Positions 45,812 through 55,101 of a DNA stretch of 64,000 bases are shown piece by piece. The DNA lies in contig CAUJCO010000006.1 in assembly GCA_963169645.1 (NCBI GenBank), forward strand, positions 196,096 through 260,095. The letters are read 5' to 3'. The stretch's first letter is position 1. The number at the start of each line of letters is the position of its first letter. The stretch is from Bacteroidota bacterium. GTDB taxonomy: Bacteria > Bacteroidota > Bacteroidia > Chitinophagales > JADIYW01. The translations under genes were made by a program, and so were the position numbers. Under the pieces are notes generated by a model. It searched no databases, was not told where the DNA came from, and was given only the letters and a program-made list of their open reading frames with translations.

Positions 45812-46816
45812 TTACCACACAATTCCAATTTTTCCTATGGTTTTGCGCGCTAACATATCATCGTGAGCGGTTGCAATTTCTGAGGCTGCGTACATTTTTC
45901 CAACATGCGGATTTATTTTTTCTTCGTGCAATAATTGGATGACGCTTTCCATGCAATATTTTAAAGTATCCGGTTTGTAATCCGCAATGCGTAGCATGTT
46001 TACACCAATCATACTTCGGCTTTCCATAAGCAATTGTGCCGGATGATAAATGCCAAATGCAGCACCCATTTTTGCTTTCATAAATACATTTTTTGCTTCG
46101 GACATGGATGAGGCACCATAGCCCACAATGCGTCCACCACGATTTAATAGTTTATAACTCTTTCTGAAATTATCAGCACCTAAGCTGTCAAACGCAACAT
46201 CTATCGGCTCTTTAATCACTTTGCTAAAATCTTCTTTTGTATAATTGATAGTGTAATCAGCACCTTGTTGTTTACAATAGGCTAATTTACTTTCACTTCC
46301 TGCTGTTGTGTAAATCTTGGCTTGTTTTAATTTACATAATTGAATTAAGGCTGTTCCAACACCACCGGCTCCTGCATGTATTAATACGGTTTCATTCGGT
46401 AGTACATTGGTAGCAACAGAACAAGCATAAAATGCGGTACTATATTGCGTTGCTAATGCCAATGCTTTTCCGGCATCCATTTCTTCACTTATTTTGGCAA
46501 TGGCATTTTCTTTTTGTACTACATATTGGCTATAACCACCAAATCGGGTAAACACTAATACTCTGTCGCCTACTTGTACATTTTTTATTTTTTTTCCGAT
46601 GCTTTCTACTCTGCCTACGGCCTCGTATCCAATAATAGTAGGCAATGGTGGACAGTCTTGATAATTGCCCAAACGTGCCATGACATCAGCGAAGTTAATG
46701 CCGGATGCTTCTACTTGAATACCCACTTCATCGTCTTGTAAAGTGGGTTTGTTTATCTCTCTAAATTCAAATGTATTTTTAGATGTTCCATTTTTTACAA
46801 GAAAAATTGCTTTCAT
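45812..46816 (-). CDS. Zinc-independent quinone oxidoreductase (MDR family, VAT1-like)
   Basis: A 334-residue medium-chain dehydrogenase/reductase of the quinone oxidoreductase branch. The NADP-binding fold is VLIHAGAGGVGTALIQLCKL with the GxGxxG-like AGGVG. The N-terminal part has SGINFADVMARLGNYQDCPPLP, as in VAT-1/zeta-crystallin-type proteins, and lacks the catalytic-zinc histidine and cysteine set. It likely reduces quinones or other activated ketones with NADPH. The gene starts 15 bases after the aspartyl protease gene, so the two are probably one transcript. The substrate is not predictable. Confidence 0.85.
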   Translation of the reverse strand: MKAIFLVKNGTSKNTFEFREINKPTLQDDEVGIQVEASGINFADVMARLGNYQDCPPLPTIIGYEAVGRVESIGKKIKNVQVGDRVLVFTRFGGYSQYVVQKENAIAKISEEMDAGKALALATQYSTAFYACSVATNVLPNETVLIHAGAGGVGTALIQLCKLKQAKIYTTAGSESKLAYCKQQGADYTINYTKEDFSKVIKEPIDVAFDSLGADNFRKSYKLLNRGGRIVGYGASSMSEAKNVFMKAKMGAAFGIYHPAQLLMESRSMIGVNMLRIADYKPDTLKYCMESVIQLLHEEKINPHVGKMYAASEIATAHDDMLARKTIGKIGIVW

Positions 46817-46831
46817 ATTTTTGATCTTTGA

Positions 46832-48046
46832 TTAGATAATACTCGTTAGTTTATAGCTTATTTTATATCGTATTTTATTGCGTTCAAAAACAAGGTTTAT
46901 TTTCTTGCCAATTCGTTTGTTGAGCAAAGATAAAGCATCTTCAATTTTTAATTCAGATGATTTGAAATTATCTATCTTCAATATTTCATCACCGGCTTGT
47001 AAACCGGCAATTTCCGGAGCCGATTGGCTTGCAATACTTTTCACAATAAATCCATTGTTTCTTGTTTTATTTTCTAATAATATGATGTTGGAAATATTAA
47101 ATTCAAAGTCATCTCTATACATTTTGTTGGGTTTCCAATAAACCGCATTTTCCGGATAGGCAAAATAAGTATCAAATCTTGTCAGTATATCGTTCCCAAT
47201 ATTGCCATCTATTTCATTTTTATTCAATTCTTTTGGTGTAATAGGCGTTTCGCTAAACGCAGCAATTACTTTACTTAATTTAAAAGTATCTATAAACAGA
47301 CAATCCATTCTGCCTATTTTTGAGTACATCGCACCGGATAAACCTTCGCCAATTTCTGCTTCAATATATTTATATATACCAACATCATTCGGGTTTATAT
47401 TTTTTACAATAAGCGGTAAGTTGGCTCCGGTATCGAACAATAATTCGGATGCATACATATTGCCCACATTGTTCATGAAAATACAGTTGGTGTAACCTTT
47501 ACTTTTTCGAATGGTAACGGGAATTTTTGTAAATGTTTTGTTTATTTTTTTAACTGGTTTTTTCTCATACAATTCTATATATTTTGTTTTGTAATTGATG
47601 TGTACATAAAAACGTTCAAATATTTCAGCTCCAAAAATGCCATCTACATTAATACCTAAATACTTTTCCAGATTGATGGAATCTTTACTGAAAATATACA
47701 TCGGAATTTTGGAAGCTGTAAGTTGGCCAATTTTTAAAGTATTTTCATTTATTTTGATGGTTTCTACTGAATCTTTAATGCCTAATCCAATAAAATATAC
47801 TTTCTGATATATTGGAATAGTAAACGAATCAACCCACATCGGATGTATGATGATGGTGCTTTTACAACCCGAATCGAAAATAAATTGCAGTGTTTTATCT
47901 TGATTCACTTCTACATCAATTACAATAATATTATTAAATACACGAAATGGAAATTGTGTTTTTCCTTTGTTGTTTTCTATGGTATAATCAGCAGCCTGAA
48001 TCTGTTGGCAAAAAAGAAGTAAAATGATAATTGACAATATTCTCAC
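46832..48046 (-). CDS. Exported retropepsin-like aspartyl protease with PDZ domain
   Basis: A 404-residue protein: signal peptide 1-18, then a duplicated retropepsin-like domain with two active-site motifs, FIFDSGCKSTI (about 55-65) and LLFDTGANLPL (about 203-213). A PDZ domain is at about 325-400 (GLQAGDEILKIDNFK). Aspartyl proteases of this tandem type occur widely in Bacteroidota. It should act in the periplasm or on the surface. The first motif has DSG instead of DTG, a tolerated variant. The start codon is GTG at 48046. A -7 box TAAATTTA ends four bases upstream, giving a leaderless mRNA. Confidence 0.84.
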   Translation of the reverse strand: MRILSIIILLLFCQQIQAADYTIENNKGKTQFPFRVFNNIIVIDVEVNQDKTLQFIFDSGCKSTIIIHPMWVDSFTIPIYQKVYFIGLGIKDSVETIKINENTLKIGQLTASKIPMYIFSKDSINLEKYLGINVDGIFGAEIFERFYVHINYKTKYIELYEKKPVKKINKTFTKIPVTIRKSKGYTNCIFMNNVGNMYASELLFDTGANLPLIVKNINPNDVGIYKYIEAEIGEGLSGAMYSKIGRMDCLFIDTFKLSKVIAAFSETPITPKELNKNEIDGNIGNDILTRFDTYFAYPENAVYWKPNKMYRDDFEFNISNIILLENKTRNNGFIVKSIASQSAPEIAGLQAGDEILKIDNFKSSELKIEDALSLLNKRIGKKINLVFERNKIRYKISYKLTSII

Positions 48047-48050
48047 ACAA

Positions 48051-48058
48051 TAAATTTA
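48051..48058 (-). promoter_or_regulatory. -7 box of the aspartyl protease gene (leaderless, GTG start)
   Basis: The minus strand reads TAAATTTA (7 of 8), then TTGT, then the GTG at 48046. It is back to back with the uup promoter; the two start codons are only 44 bp apart. Confidence 0.55.
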
Positions 48059-48078
48059 AAATAAATTTACTATAAGTG

Positions 48079-48086
48079 TATTTTTG
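48079..48086 (+). promoter_or_regulatory. -7 box of the ABC-F gene (leaderless)
   Basis: TATTTTTG is followed by CAGC and the ATG at 48091. This rules out the in-frame GTG at 48076, which lies before the box. Confidence 0.75.
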
Positions 48087-48090
48087 CAGC

Positions 48091-49944
48091 ATGAACTATC
48101 TTACAGTAAATCAACTGTCTAAATATTACGGCGATAAGCTTTTGTTTGAGAACATTACATTCTTTATAGATAAAGGGCAAAAAGTGGCATTGATTGCAAA
48201 GAATGGCACGGGAAAATCTTCTTTAATAAAAATTCTACAAGGTTTAGAACCACCGGAAAGCGGTGATTATAAATTTCATAAAGATATTAAAGTTGGTTTT
48301 TTGGTTCAAGAACCTAATTTTGACGATGCTAAGTCTGTTTATCAAACGATTATGCATGCTGATAATCCGATTTTGATGGCAAGTTTAAATTATGAAAAAG
48401 CCTTAGAAGGAAACGGCGATTTGCAAACCGCAATGAACAAAATGGATGAGTTGGAAGCTTGGGATTATGAGCAACAAATGAAACTCATTTTATCTAAATT
48501 TTTAATTCACGATTTAGATCAGAAAGTAGGCACCATGTCAGGCGGTCAAAAGAAACGATTGGCATTAGCGATTTTACTGCTGGAGCAGCCCGATATTTTT
48601 ATTTTAGACGAACCAACCAACCATTTGGATATGGATATGATTGAGTGGCTAGAAGAATATTTAACCAAACAAAATATTACGTTGTTGATGATAACACACG
48701 ATAGATATTTTTTGGAAAATATTTGTAATGAAATTTTGGAATTGGATAATGGAATTTTATACAAACACAAAGGCAATTATTCCAAATATTTAGAGAATAA
48801 AGAATTGCGAGAAGAAAATCAACGAGTAAATATTGAGAAAGCACAAAACACCTATCGCAAGGAATTGGAATGGATGCGCCGACAGCCGAAAGCACGCACC
48901 ACCAAGGCACAATCACGGATAGATAATTTTGAAAATGTAAAAGCTGCTGCAACCGCAAAAGTGGAAGATAAGCGGGTGGAAATGGAAGTACGAATGCAGC
49001 GTTTGGGTGGAAAAATTGTGGAGCTTCACAATATCCAAAAACAATACGGAAATAAAATTTTGTTGGATAAGTTTTCGCATAAGTTTCAACGAGGTGAACG
49101 GGTTGGTATTGTGGGTAGAAACGGTTGCGGAAAATCAACCTTATTGAATATTTTATTGGGTGAAGAGCCATACGATGCCGGAAATATCGTGTTGGGTGAA
49201 ACGGTTGTATTTGGTTATTATAATCAAAAAGGATTGCAACTAAAATCGGATAAGAAAGTAATAGATGTGGTGAAAGATATTGCTGAATATTTGCCGATTG
49301 GCAAAGGAACATTGTCGGCATCGCAAGTTTTAGAGCGATTTTTATTTACACCATCACAACAACATAATTTAGTTTCTACGTTAAGCGGTGGTGAGCGAAG
49401 ATGCTTGTATTTGCTGACCATCTTGATGAAAAATCCGAATTTTTTAATCTTGGATGAGCCCACCAACGACTTGGATATTTTGACATTGCAAGTGCTGGAA
49501 GATTTTTTGATGGATTTTAAAGGTTGTTTGGTTATTGTAAGTCACGATAGATATTTCTTAGATAAACTGACCGATCATTTATTTGTATTTGAAGGAAATG
49601 GAAAAGTGCGCGATTTCTTAGGAAATTATAATGAATACAGACTACAATTAAAAGAAGAAACCAAACAAGCACTTCGCGAAGAAAAATTAGCCAACGAAAG
49701 AAATCAATCCAACACAAAAACAGCGATAGAAAAACGAAAATTGACGTTTAAAGAACAGACAGAATTTAAACAGTTAGAAAAAGAAATAGCACAATTATCA
49801 CAATCCAAAATTTCATTAACAGCAAAATTAAATTCAGAAAGCAATCACATCGAATTGCAAAAATTAGCGGAGCAATTAGAAGAAATAATTCTATCTTTAG
49901 ATGAGAAAGAATTGCGCTGGTTGGAATTGAGTGAATACATGTAA
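48091..49944 (+). CDS. uup: ABC-F family ATPase, Uup-like
   Basis: A 617-residue soluble protein with two ABC nucleotide-binding domains and no membrane part. Walker A: IAKNGTGKSSL and GRNGCGKSTL. Signature motifs: MSGGQKKRLALA and LSGGERRCLYLL. Walker B: DEPTNHLD and DEPTNDLD. The linker between the domains is the charged ABC-F interdomain helix pair (about 240-310). The C-terminal 80 residues form a coiled coil, as in Uup, which binds DNA or ribosome-associated RNA. ABC-F proteins act on the ribosome. It is the first gene of a plus-strand block with an acyltransferase. Confidence 0.9.
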   Translation: MNYLTVNQLSKYYGDKLLFENITFFIDKGQKVALIAKNGTGKSSLIKILQGLEPPESGDYKFHKDIKVGFLVQEPNFDDAKSVYQTIMHADNPILMASLNYEKALEGNGDLQTAMNKMDELEAWDYEQQMKLILSKFLIHDLDQKVGTMSGGQKKRLALAILLLEQPDIFILDEPTNHLDMDMIEWLEEYLTKQNITLLMITHDRYFLENICNEILELDNGILYKHKGNYSKYLENKELREENQRVNIEKAQNTYRKELEWMRRQPKARTTKAQSRIDNFENVKAAATAKVEDKRVEMEVRMQRLGGKIVELHNIQKQYGNKILLDKFSHKFQRGERVGIVGRNGCGKSTLLNILLGEEPYDAGNIVLGETVVFGYYNQKGLQLKSDKKVIDVVKDIAEYLPIGKGTLSASQVLERFLFTPSQQHNLVSTLSGGERRCLYLLTILMKNPNFLILDEPTNDLDILTLQVLEDFLMDFKGCLVIVSHDRYFLDKLTDHLFVFEGNGKVRDFLGNYNEYRLQLKEETKQALREEKLANERNQSNTKTAIEKRKLTFKEQTEFKQLEKEIAQLSQSKISLTAKLNSESNHIELQKLAEQLEEIILSLDEKELRWLELSEYM

Positions 49945-49959
49945 ATAACCTTATTGCGA

Positions 49960-51135
49960 ATGGCAGATAAAAAGTATTTTCATAATTTCAACGGTGTTCG
50001 GCTGTATTTGGCATGCTATGTTTTATTGTTTCACATCGAAGAAATAAAATATGTATTACATTATCCAAGTTTGTATCGGCAATATAAATTCTTCGAGCCT
50101 TTAGCAACGTCTTCCATTACCATGTTTTTCACCATGAGTGGTTTTTTAATTTCCTATTTTTTGTTTTCTGAAAAAATGAAAAGTGCGGAAAGTAAAATTA
50201 GTTTACCACGTTTTTACAGTTCAAGAGTTACGCGTATTTGGCCGTTGTATTTTTTATGTTTTATTATTTATTGGATAATTGCACCCAATTCTTTTTTGCA
50301 TACAACTTACCACGAAATATATTTCACCAAATTTTTTCCAACGTTAAATGAAGTAGCGATACCTAAACTAGCATACGGTGGTTTGTTTGTACTATTGTTG
50401 CCACAATTAGCCGGTGCAATAGCCTATACTTTTCAAGGTATGGTTGTTTATGCCGGACATTTTTGGAGCATTGGTTCGGAAGAATTATTTTATTTGTTTT
50501 GGCCATTGTTTGTCAATAAATTCAAGAGTTATAGAAAGATGTTTAAATATGCATTCTTTGCCGTGTATATTTGGTATGTGTTGCTCATTGTGTTGCTTAT
50601 CATCAATAAACTATTTATAAAAAGCTCATTTATGATGAGTATTCTTGCCGGAACACTTTCCTTCTTATATCTCACACGTTTGTATTGTATGCTCATTGGT
50701 TGTGCGTTTGCATATATGTACATCACGGACCATCGTTATCTACACTTTTTCAAAAAGAATAGCGTAGTAGCTATAAGTGTTATCACGATGGTAATTATGT
50801 TGGCATTTGGAATAGATGCTCCAATAGTTGTACATGAAATTTATTCGTTACAATGGGCTGTAATTATTTTATACCTAACGCGGGAAGATATCCGACACAA
50901 GTGGTTGGATAGTAAATGGATTTCCTATTTTGGTTCTATCACGTATGGTGTGTATTTGTATCATGTAATCATTATTATATTAATGATAGTGTTGGCACAA
51001 TATTTACAAATAAAAAGCACATTATATTTTAATTTGTTTGTTTATTTCTTTTCGTTTGCGCTCACATTTATTGTTGCCCATTTTTCTTATACATACTTTG
51101 AATCAAAATTTTTACGGTTTAAATTAAAAAAATGA
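49960..51135 (+). CDS. Membrane acyltransferase, OafA/YrhL-like (acyltransferase 3)
   Basis: A 391-residue protein with about ten membrane helices. The acyltransferase 3 signature is in the first helix pair: FNGVRLYLACYVLLFHIEE with the catalytic histidine, and RFYSSRVTRIWPLYFLC shortly after. Such enzymes O-acetylate cell-surface polysaccharide, peptidoglycan or lipids. The ATG at 49960 is preferred over an in-frame TTG two codons upstream. The gene follows the ABC-F gene by 15 bases and overlaps the glycosyltransferase gene by four bases (ATGA). That coupling links it to glycan modification rather than to the ATPase. Confidence 0.85.
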   Translation: MADKKYFHNFNGVRLYLACYVLLFHIEEIKYVLHYPSLYRQYKFFEPLATSSITMFFTMSGFLISYFLFSEKMKSAESKISLPRFYSSRVTRIWPLYFLCFIIYWIIAPNSFLHTTYHEIYFTKFFPTLNEVAIPKLAYGGLFVLLLPQLAGAIAYTFQGMVVYAGHFWSIGSEELFYLFWPLFVNKFKSYRKMFKYAFFAVYIWYVLLIVLLIINKLFIKSSFMMSILAGTLSFLYLTRLYCMLIGCAFAYMYITDHRYLHFFKKNSVVAISVITMVIMLAFGIDAPIVVHEIYSLQWAVIILYLTREDIRHKWLDSKWISYFGSITYGVYLYHVIIIILMIVLAQYLQIKSTLYFNLFVYFFSFALTFIVAHFSYTYFESKFLRFKLKK

Positions 51136-52691
51136 AAAAAGATACATACGTTACATATTTCCTGTTTGCCGGAATTTTGATGTCATTTTTATTAGGTTTT
51201 ATCTTGTTTTTTCAAACAGTTATTGACGATGGATTTATTTTTTTTAAATACGGTTACAATTTAGTACACCACGGTGTTTGGAGTTGGAGTGCCAATGGAA
51301 AACCCATCGAAGCATATACCAGTTTTGTGTATGCCGTATTTTCCATCTTTCCGTATCTGCTAAATGTTCCACCACACATCTTTATTAAATTAGTTGGATT
51401 GGCAATTTTATGTTGGATGTTATTTAGGATTTACCAACAAGCAACGAATAAAAAAATAGCCTTGTTTGCACTCTTAATTGTGGTAACAAATTGGCAAGTT
51501 TATGTGCATACTTTTTCCGGGTTAGAGACCGTTTTGTGGTGTTATTTATTATTGGAATCGTTCTTTATCATTCATAAAGAATCCATAGGAAATAAAGAAC
51601 AATGGTTGCTGTGGATTTTATGTTTTGTGTTGGCACTCACACGTCCGGAAGCCGTTATCTATTCGGCATTTTATTTAGTTTATTTGGTTTTTTATCGAAA
51701 AATAAAATTGAATTTTTTACCCATTCTTGTTGTCGGAATTTTTGGGTTGATATATTTCATTGCTCGATATAAATATTTTGGATTGTTGTTTCCATTGCCA
51801 TTTTATCACAAAGTAATGGATAATCAATTCGGATTTTTGGCATTCTTTTTCAATCTCTATACATCATGGCATTATATAGTTTGTAGTTTTTTAATGTTGT
51901 TTTTATTTCGAAAATATAAACCTGTTTTTTATGTAGGATTGGTTTCTTTTTTAATCTTTTTTGGATTATACGGAAAATCATTTTTAGTAATGAATTTTGC
52001 CGATAGATTTCCGTTTCAATTGTATGTCCCGTTTGTGTTATTTGCATTACTTTCCGTGGAGCGTTTTCCTGCGATAGATAAATATAAAGTTATGTTGGTA
52101 GCTGGTTTTTTAAATTTAATTGTGTTTTCCAAAGGTATTTATAATGAAAATTTTATTGAATTAGCCTCTATCACCAACAATGCCGGTTCCGCATTTTTTG
52201 TTCCAAGATCGCATTATTTATTAGCCAAAAACATCAATAAAATTCCAAATGTGGAGCAAAAAAATATCCATGTTTTATTTGGTGATGCCGGTGTGTTTCC
52301 ACATTATGTAAAGGCTACTTGTCATGATTATAACGGATTGACCGATCCTTATTTTGCAGAACATCCTTTGACAAAATCCTATTTTGATTCTGCTCATGCG
52401 GACATTGTTTTAATTGGTAGTGCCAAAGAAGACAAAGATTTATTGGCGAAAGATTTAAGTAATTGTAAGTTGGTGTATAATATGGTAGATAAAAATCCTG
52501 ATTTTGAATATCTAGGTTTTACCACTTGCAGAGAAAATGGATACTATGTTCAAGTATATATACATAAAACATCTCCACATTACGAAGAACTCAAAATGGC
52601 TTTAAGTAATGGAATTAAAGAATCAGCGAATGCTGTTTTTAGCGTTAAACGTTTCTTGAAATTCAGATACTTAAATATGGATAATGTGTGA
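51132..52691 (+). CDS. Polytopic membrane glycosyltransferase (GT-C type)
   Basis: A 519-residue protein with about ten membrane helices and a C-terminal soluble domain (about 360-519). The first loop contains the acidic pair of GT-C enzymes in TVIDDGFIFFKYGYNLVHHG, followed by GKPIEAYTSFVYAVF. This arrangement resembles AftB-like arabinofuranosyltransferases and similar lipid-linked sugar transferases. It overlaps the acyltransferase gene by four bases, so both probably decorate the same surface glycan. The sugar donor and acceptor are unknown. Confidence 0.7.
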   Translation: MKKDTYVTYFLFAGILMSFLLGFILFFQTVIDDGFIFFKYGYNLVHHGVWSWSANGKPIEAYTSFVYAVFSIFPYLLNVPPHIFIKLVGLAILCWMLFRIYQQATNKKIALFALLIVVTNWQVYVHTFSGLETVLWCYLLLESFFIIHKESIGNKEQWLLWILCFVLALTRPEAVIYSAFYLVYLVFYRKIKLNFLPILVVGIFGLIYFIARYKYFGLLFPLPFYHKVMDNQFGFLAFFFNLYTSWHYIVCSFLMLFLFRKYKPVFYVGLVSFLIFFGLYGKSFLVMNFADRFPFQLYVPFVLFALLSVERFPAIDKYKVMLVAGFLNLIVFSKGIYNENFIELASITNNAGSAFFVPRSHYLLAKNINKIPNVEQKNIHVLFGDAGVFPHYVKATCHDYNGLTDPYFAEHPLTKSYFDSAHADIVLIGSAKEDKDLLAKDLSNCKLVYNMVDKNPDFEYLGFTTCRENGYYVQVYIHKTSPHYEELKMALSNGIKESANAVFSVKRFLKFRYLNMDNV

Positions 52692-52695
52692 TATG

Positions 52696-52717
52696 GGATT
52701 AGCAATCCATTATTTTT
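52696..52717 (+). terminator. Possible weak terminator after the glycosyltransferase gene
   Basis: A short stem GGATT/AATCC (52696-52700 with 52704-52708) has an AGC loop and is followed by a T-rich stretch. It sits between convergent genes. The stem is short, so the call is weak. Confidence 0.35.
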
Positions 52718-52718
52718 A

Positions 52719-53630
52719 TCACACCGTTTCTGCTACTTCTTTTTCTTCTTCCGATAAAAATGTTTCGCTTCTATAGTATAAATACGCTAAGAAAATACTT
52801 GTAGTATTTAAAATATGCCACAAGGCATGTCCTTGAAAAACACTCGTTGGTGAGCAAAGTTTATTGGTAATATCTAATATCCAAATGCTTGCTGCAATTA
52901 ATAAGGTAATGCCGGATGCCTTTAATAAACTAAATATAGAAACAGAATTACGGATACGTGCAATTAAAATAAAATTGGCAACAAAAAAGGAGATAGTCAA
53001 CGTTGGAAATAAAATATTGATAGGTAATTTCCATAAGAAAAAGAAAAACAAGAGCTGAACTATCACGGCACTCCAAATGAAAAATTTATTGGATACATAC
53101 ACCTTGCCTCTGAATTTTATTTGTGGAAATAATTTAAATAACACATACGCTAAAAATGCTACCAACAAAAAGTACATGCCGGTTTGATCTAATTTTTGAA
53201 AGAAGAAAGTTAGCGTAGCATGATACATAAAACTGCCGATGCCTAAATATAAAGCCGAAAAGCCGATGAGATAGGAAAAGCCCGGAAATTTTGCTAAAAG
53301 GTTATTGACATCAGCACGATGCTCGTATTTTAAATCGTTTTTTGCAATGCTTACAAATATCAACCCAACAATAATATAACCTAAGTTAGACCAAGTATTG
53401 GATGGTTGCACAATTAATTGGTCAAATCGGTTCATTTCGCAGAAGTTAGTTGCATTACCAACCGCTTGTCGCCAGCTTGCCCATGGATCCACGTATTGAT
53501 TTAATTTATACAATATAAACAAACCGGCAGCAATGATAATTGTGCCAAAAAATGGCCACGAAAACACGCGCGGTCGATGGTTATGTAAACTAAAATCTTC
53601 TTTGAATTTGTCGAAATCTAAAATAGGCAT
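52719..53630 (-). CDS. Ceramidase-family (CREST) membrane hydrolase
   Basis: A 303-residue protein with about seven membrane helices. It has the zinc-site pattern of the alkaline ceramidase/PAQR (CREST) superfamily: S133-x3-H137 in GSFMYHATL, D148 in QKLDQTGMY, and H268-x3-H272 in QGHALWHIL. The N-terminal FCEMNRFDQLIVQPSNTWSN contains the CE and QPSNTWSN blocks seen in eukaryotic alkaline ceramidases. Such enzymes hydrolyse amides of sphingoid bases. Bacteroidota make sphingolipids, so an endogenous sphingolipid is a plausible substrate, but this is inference. The family call is strong from the zinc motif. Confidence 0.82.
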   Translation of the reverse strand: MPILDFDKFKEDFSLHNHRPRVFSWPFFGTIIIAAGLFILYKLNQYVDPWASWRQAVGNATNFCEMNRFDQLIVQPSNTWSNLGYIIVGLIFVSIAKNDLKYEHRADVNNLLAKFPGFSYLIGFSALYLGIGSFMYHATLTFFFQKLDQTGMYFLLVAFLAYVLFKLFPQIKFRGKVYVSNKFFIWSAVIVQLLFFFFLWKLPINILFPTLTISFFVANFILIARIRNSVSIFSLLKASGITLLIAASIWILDITNKLCSPTSVFQGHALWHILNTTSIFLAYLYYRSETFLSEEEKEVAETV

Positions 53631-53717
53631 GTCTGTTAATTATTAATCGTTTTACGTACGAATATACCTATTTTACAAATACTTGCATTTGTAACGTTTG
53701 TTAAAGAGTTCCTAATT

Positions 53718-54542
53718 TTAAATAGATTGGCGTTTTCTCGTTCCTTTAAAAAATATTAAAGTCAAACCTAATAATACAATATCAAAATTGTAAATACGCA
53801 TAATGAAATACGTTGATACGGCAAAACCAAAAAGCAATACAAATAATATTCTATCATAACGTTTGGTAAAGATGCCAATGACAAAAATTGCTTGCGTACA
53901 AAAAAGTAATACAAATAATCCATTTGCAATTGTTTTATGTTCAATAAGCCAATGTGAAATGCAATAGCTGATGTGCTGCGGATATAAAGTTGCTAAATCA
54001 AGATGTTGATGCAATAGCATATTGGGAAAATTATCCGTTTGCATTAAACCACCATTTACTACTTTGTGATATGCAGAAATTACCATAATATAGATTAGAA
54101 AATAACGCGCAAACTCAATTAAAAGCACAGTGTTTTTTTCTTCTTTACAAACAAATGGTAATAAAGCTATCATTAAACAAGCAATACTTTTAGTGTGTGT
54201 GCAGGAAAATATTTGCAGCGTACTAATTTGAATGAAAAATAAAAACAGTAAAATTCTTGCAAAAATATACCGTTTCTTTTTTGAGAATATACAAAACACG
54301 CATACTACAAAAACACCTGAATCTATTAGTGTACAGAGCCATTTTTGTTGGATAATATAGCTTGGAAATTGTAGCAATAAAAGCAACCAATACGTGTAAT
54401 TGGTGTCCACGTTTTTTAAGGGCGAATTTGCCGTATAATATAAAATGGAAAAACTATGAATTCTATAAACATACAATATCAAAAATAAGCCAAACACCAT
54501 AGGTGCATACCGTTGAATGGATAGCGATGTTTTAGTTGGCAT
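53718..54542 (-). CDS. Hypothetical polytopic membrane protein (HTTM-like?)
   Basis: A 274-residue protein with six to eight hydrophobic segments and no signal peptide. Around residues 155-165 the stretch SAYHKVVNGGL, followed by a polar loop with several histidines (LHQHLDLATLYPQH), recalls proteins with an HTTM/gamma-carboxylase-like membrane fold, but the match is weak. It overlaps the upstream 186-residue protein gene by 11 bases, indicating coupled translation and probably a joint function. Function unknown. Confidence 0.65.
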   Translation of the reverse strand: MPTKTSLSIQRYAPMVFGLFLILYVYRIHSFSILYYTANSPLKNVDTNYTYWLLLLLQFPSYIIQQKWLCTLIDSGVFVVCVFCIFSKKKRYIFARILLFLFFIQISTLQIFSCTHTKSIACLMIALLPFVCKEEKNTVLLIEFARYFLIYIMVISAYHKVVNGGLMQTDNFPNMLLHQHLDLATLYPQHISYCISHWLIEHKTIANGLFVLLFCTQAIFVIGIFTKRYDRILFVLLFGFAVSTYFIMRIYNFDIVLLGLTLIFFKGTRKRQSI

Positions 54543-55092
54543 GTTTGATAGTTAAAAGTAATTTTGAATTTCCTGCTTTGGTAAATTGCTTTTGTGTTTG
54601 CTTGTAATGCACTTCTTTATATTCTATTTGATGTATTTTTTTTTGCACTACATATTTTTCCATATAAGCAAGTATCCAATTTTTATATTTTTCTGCTTCT
54701 TCTTTTTGATTGCAGATTGTATTTTCAATATAATTTTTGGATACTATTTTTAATTCATTGCTTCTTTCATCTACCAATTGTTTGAATGATTCATGGTAGT
54801 TGGTTTGTTGCAGTTCGTAATATTTCTTAAACGTATTTACCAAAACTGCTTCTTGCCAAATTGGGATTTTAGCAAGATTTAAACGTTTATTATCTATATA
54901 AATTTCAAGTTGCGTGAGCGTGTCCGGTTCGTAATTAGGATACGAATACATTATCCAAACATACCAAGGAAAACTGCTATTCTTTTTTGAATAAAAATAT
55001 TGTTGGAAGAAAATAAATGTAAGTATAAAACAAAAAATAAACTTGTTTTGCTTAAATGCCCGAAACAGAAAGGTATTTTGCAAATACTTCAT
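54532..55092 (-). CDS. Hypothetical single-pass membrane protein (186 aa)
   Basis: A 186-residue protein with one hydrophobic helix near the N-terminus (about 17-33) and a charged, Lys/Glu/Gln-rich helical remainder (about 75-170) that may form a coiled coil. There is no known domain. The gene ends inside the start of the polytopic protein gene (11-base overlap) and begins 9 bases after DUF456, so it is the middle gene of a membrane-protein operon. The soluble part contains two cysteines, near residue 126 and in the membrane segment. Function unknown. Confidence 0.62.
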   Translation of the reverse strand: MKYLQNTFLFRAFKQNKFIFCFILTFIFFQQYFYSKKNSSFPWYVWIMYSYPNYEPDTLTQLEIYIDNKRLNLAKIPIWQEAVLVNTFKKYYELQQTNYHESFKQLVDERSNELKIVSKNYIENTICNQKEEAEKYKNWILAYMEKYVVQKKIHQIEYKEVHYKQTQKQFTKAGNSKLLLTIKHAN

Positions 55093-55101
55093 ATTGTTTA
55101 C

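Noticed and set aside
48677..49321. A 214-codon minus-strand frame inside the ABC-F gene
   Set aside because: The plus-strand gene is unmistakable, with both ABC cassettes; the antisense product is rich in Tyr, Pro and His with no pattern and is a shadow.
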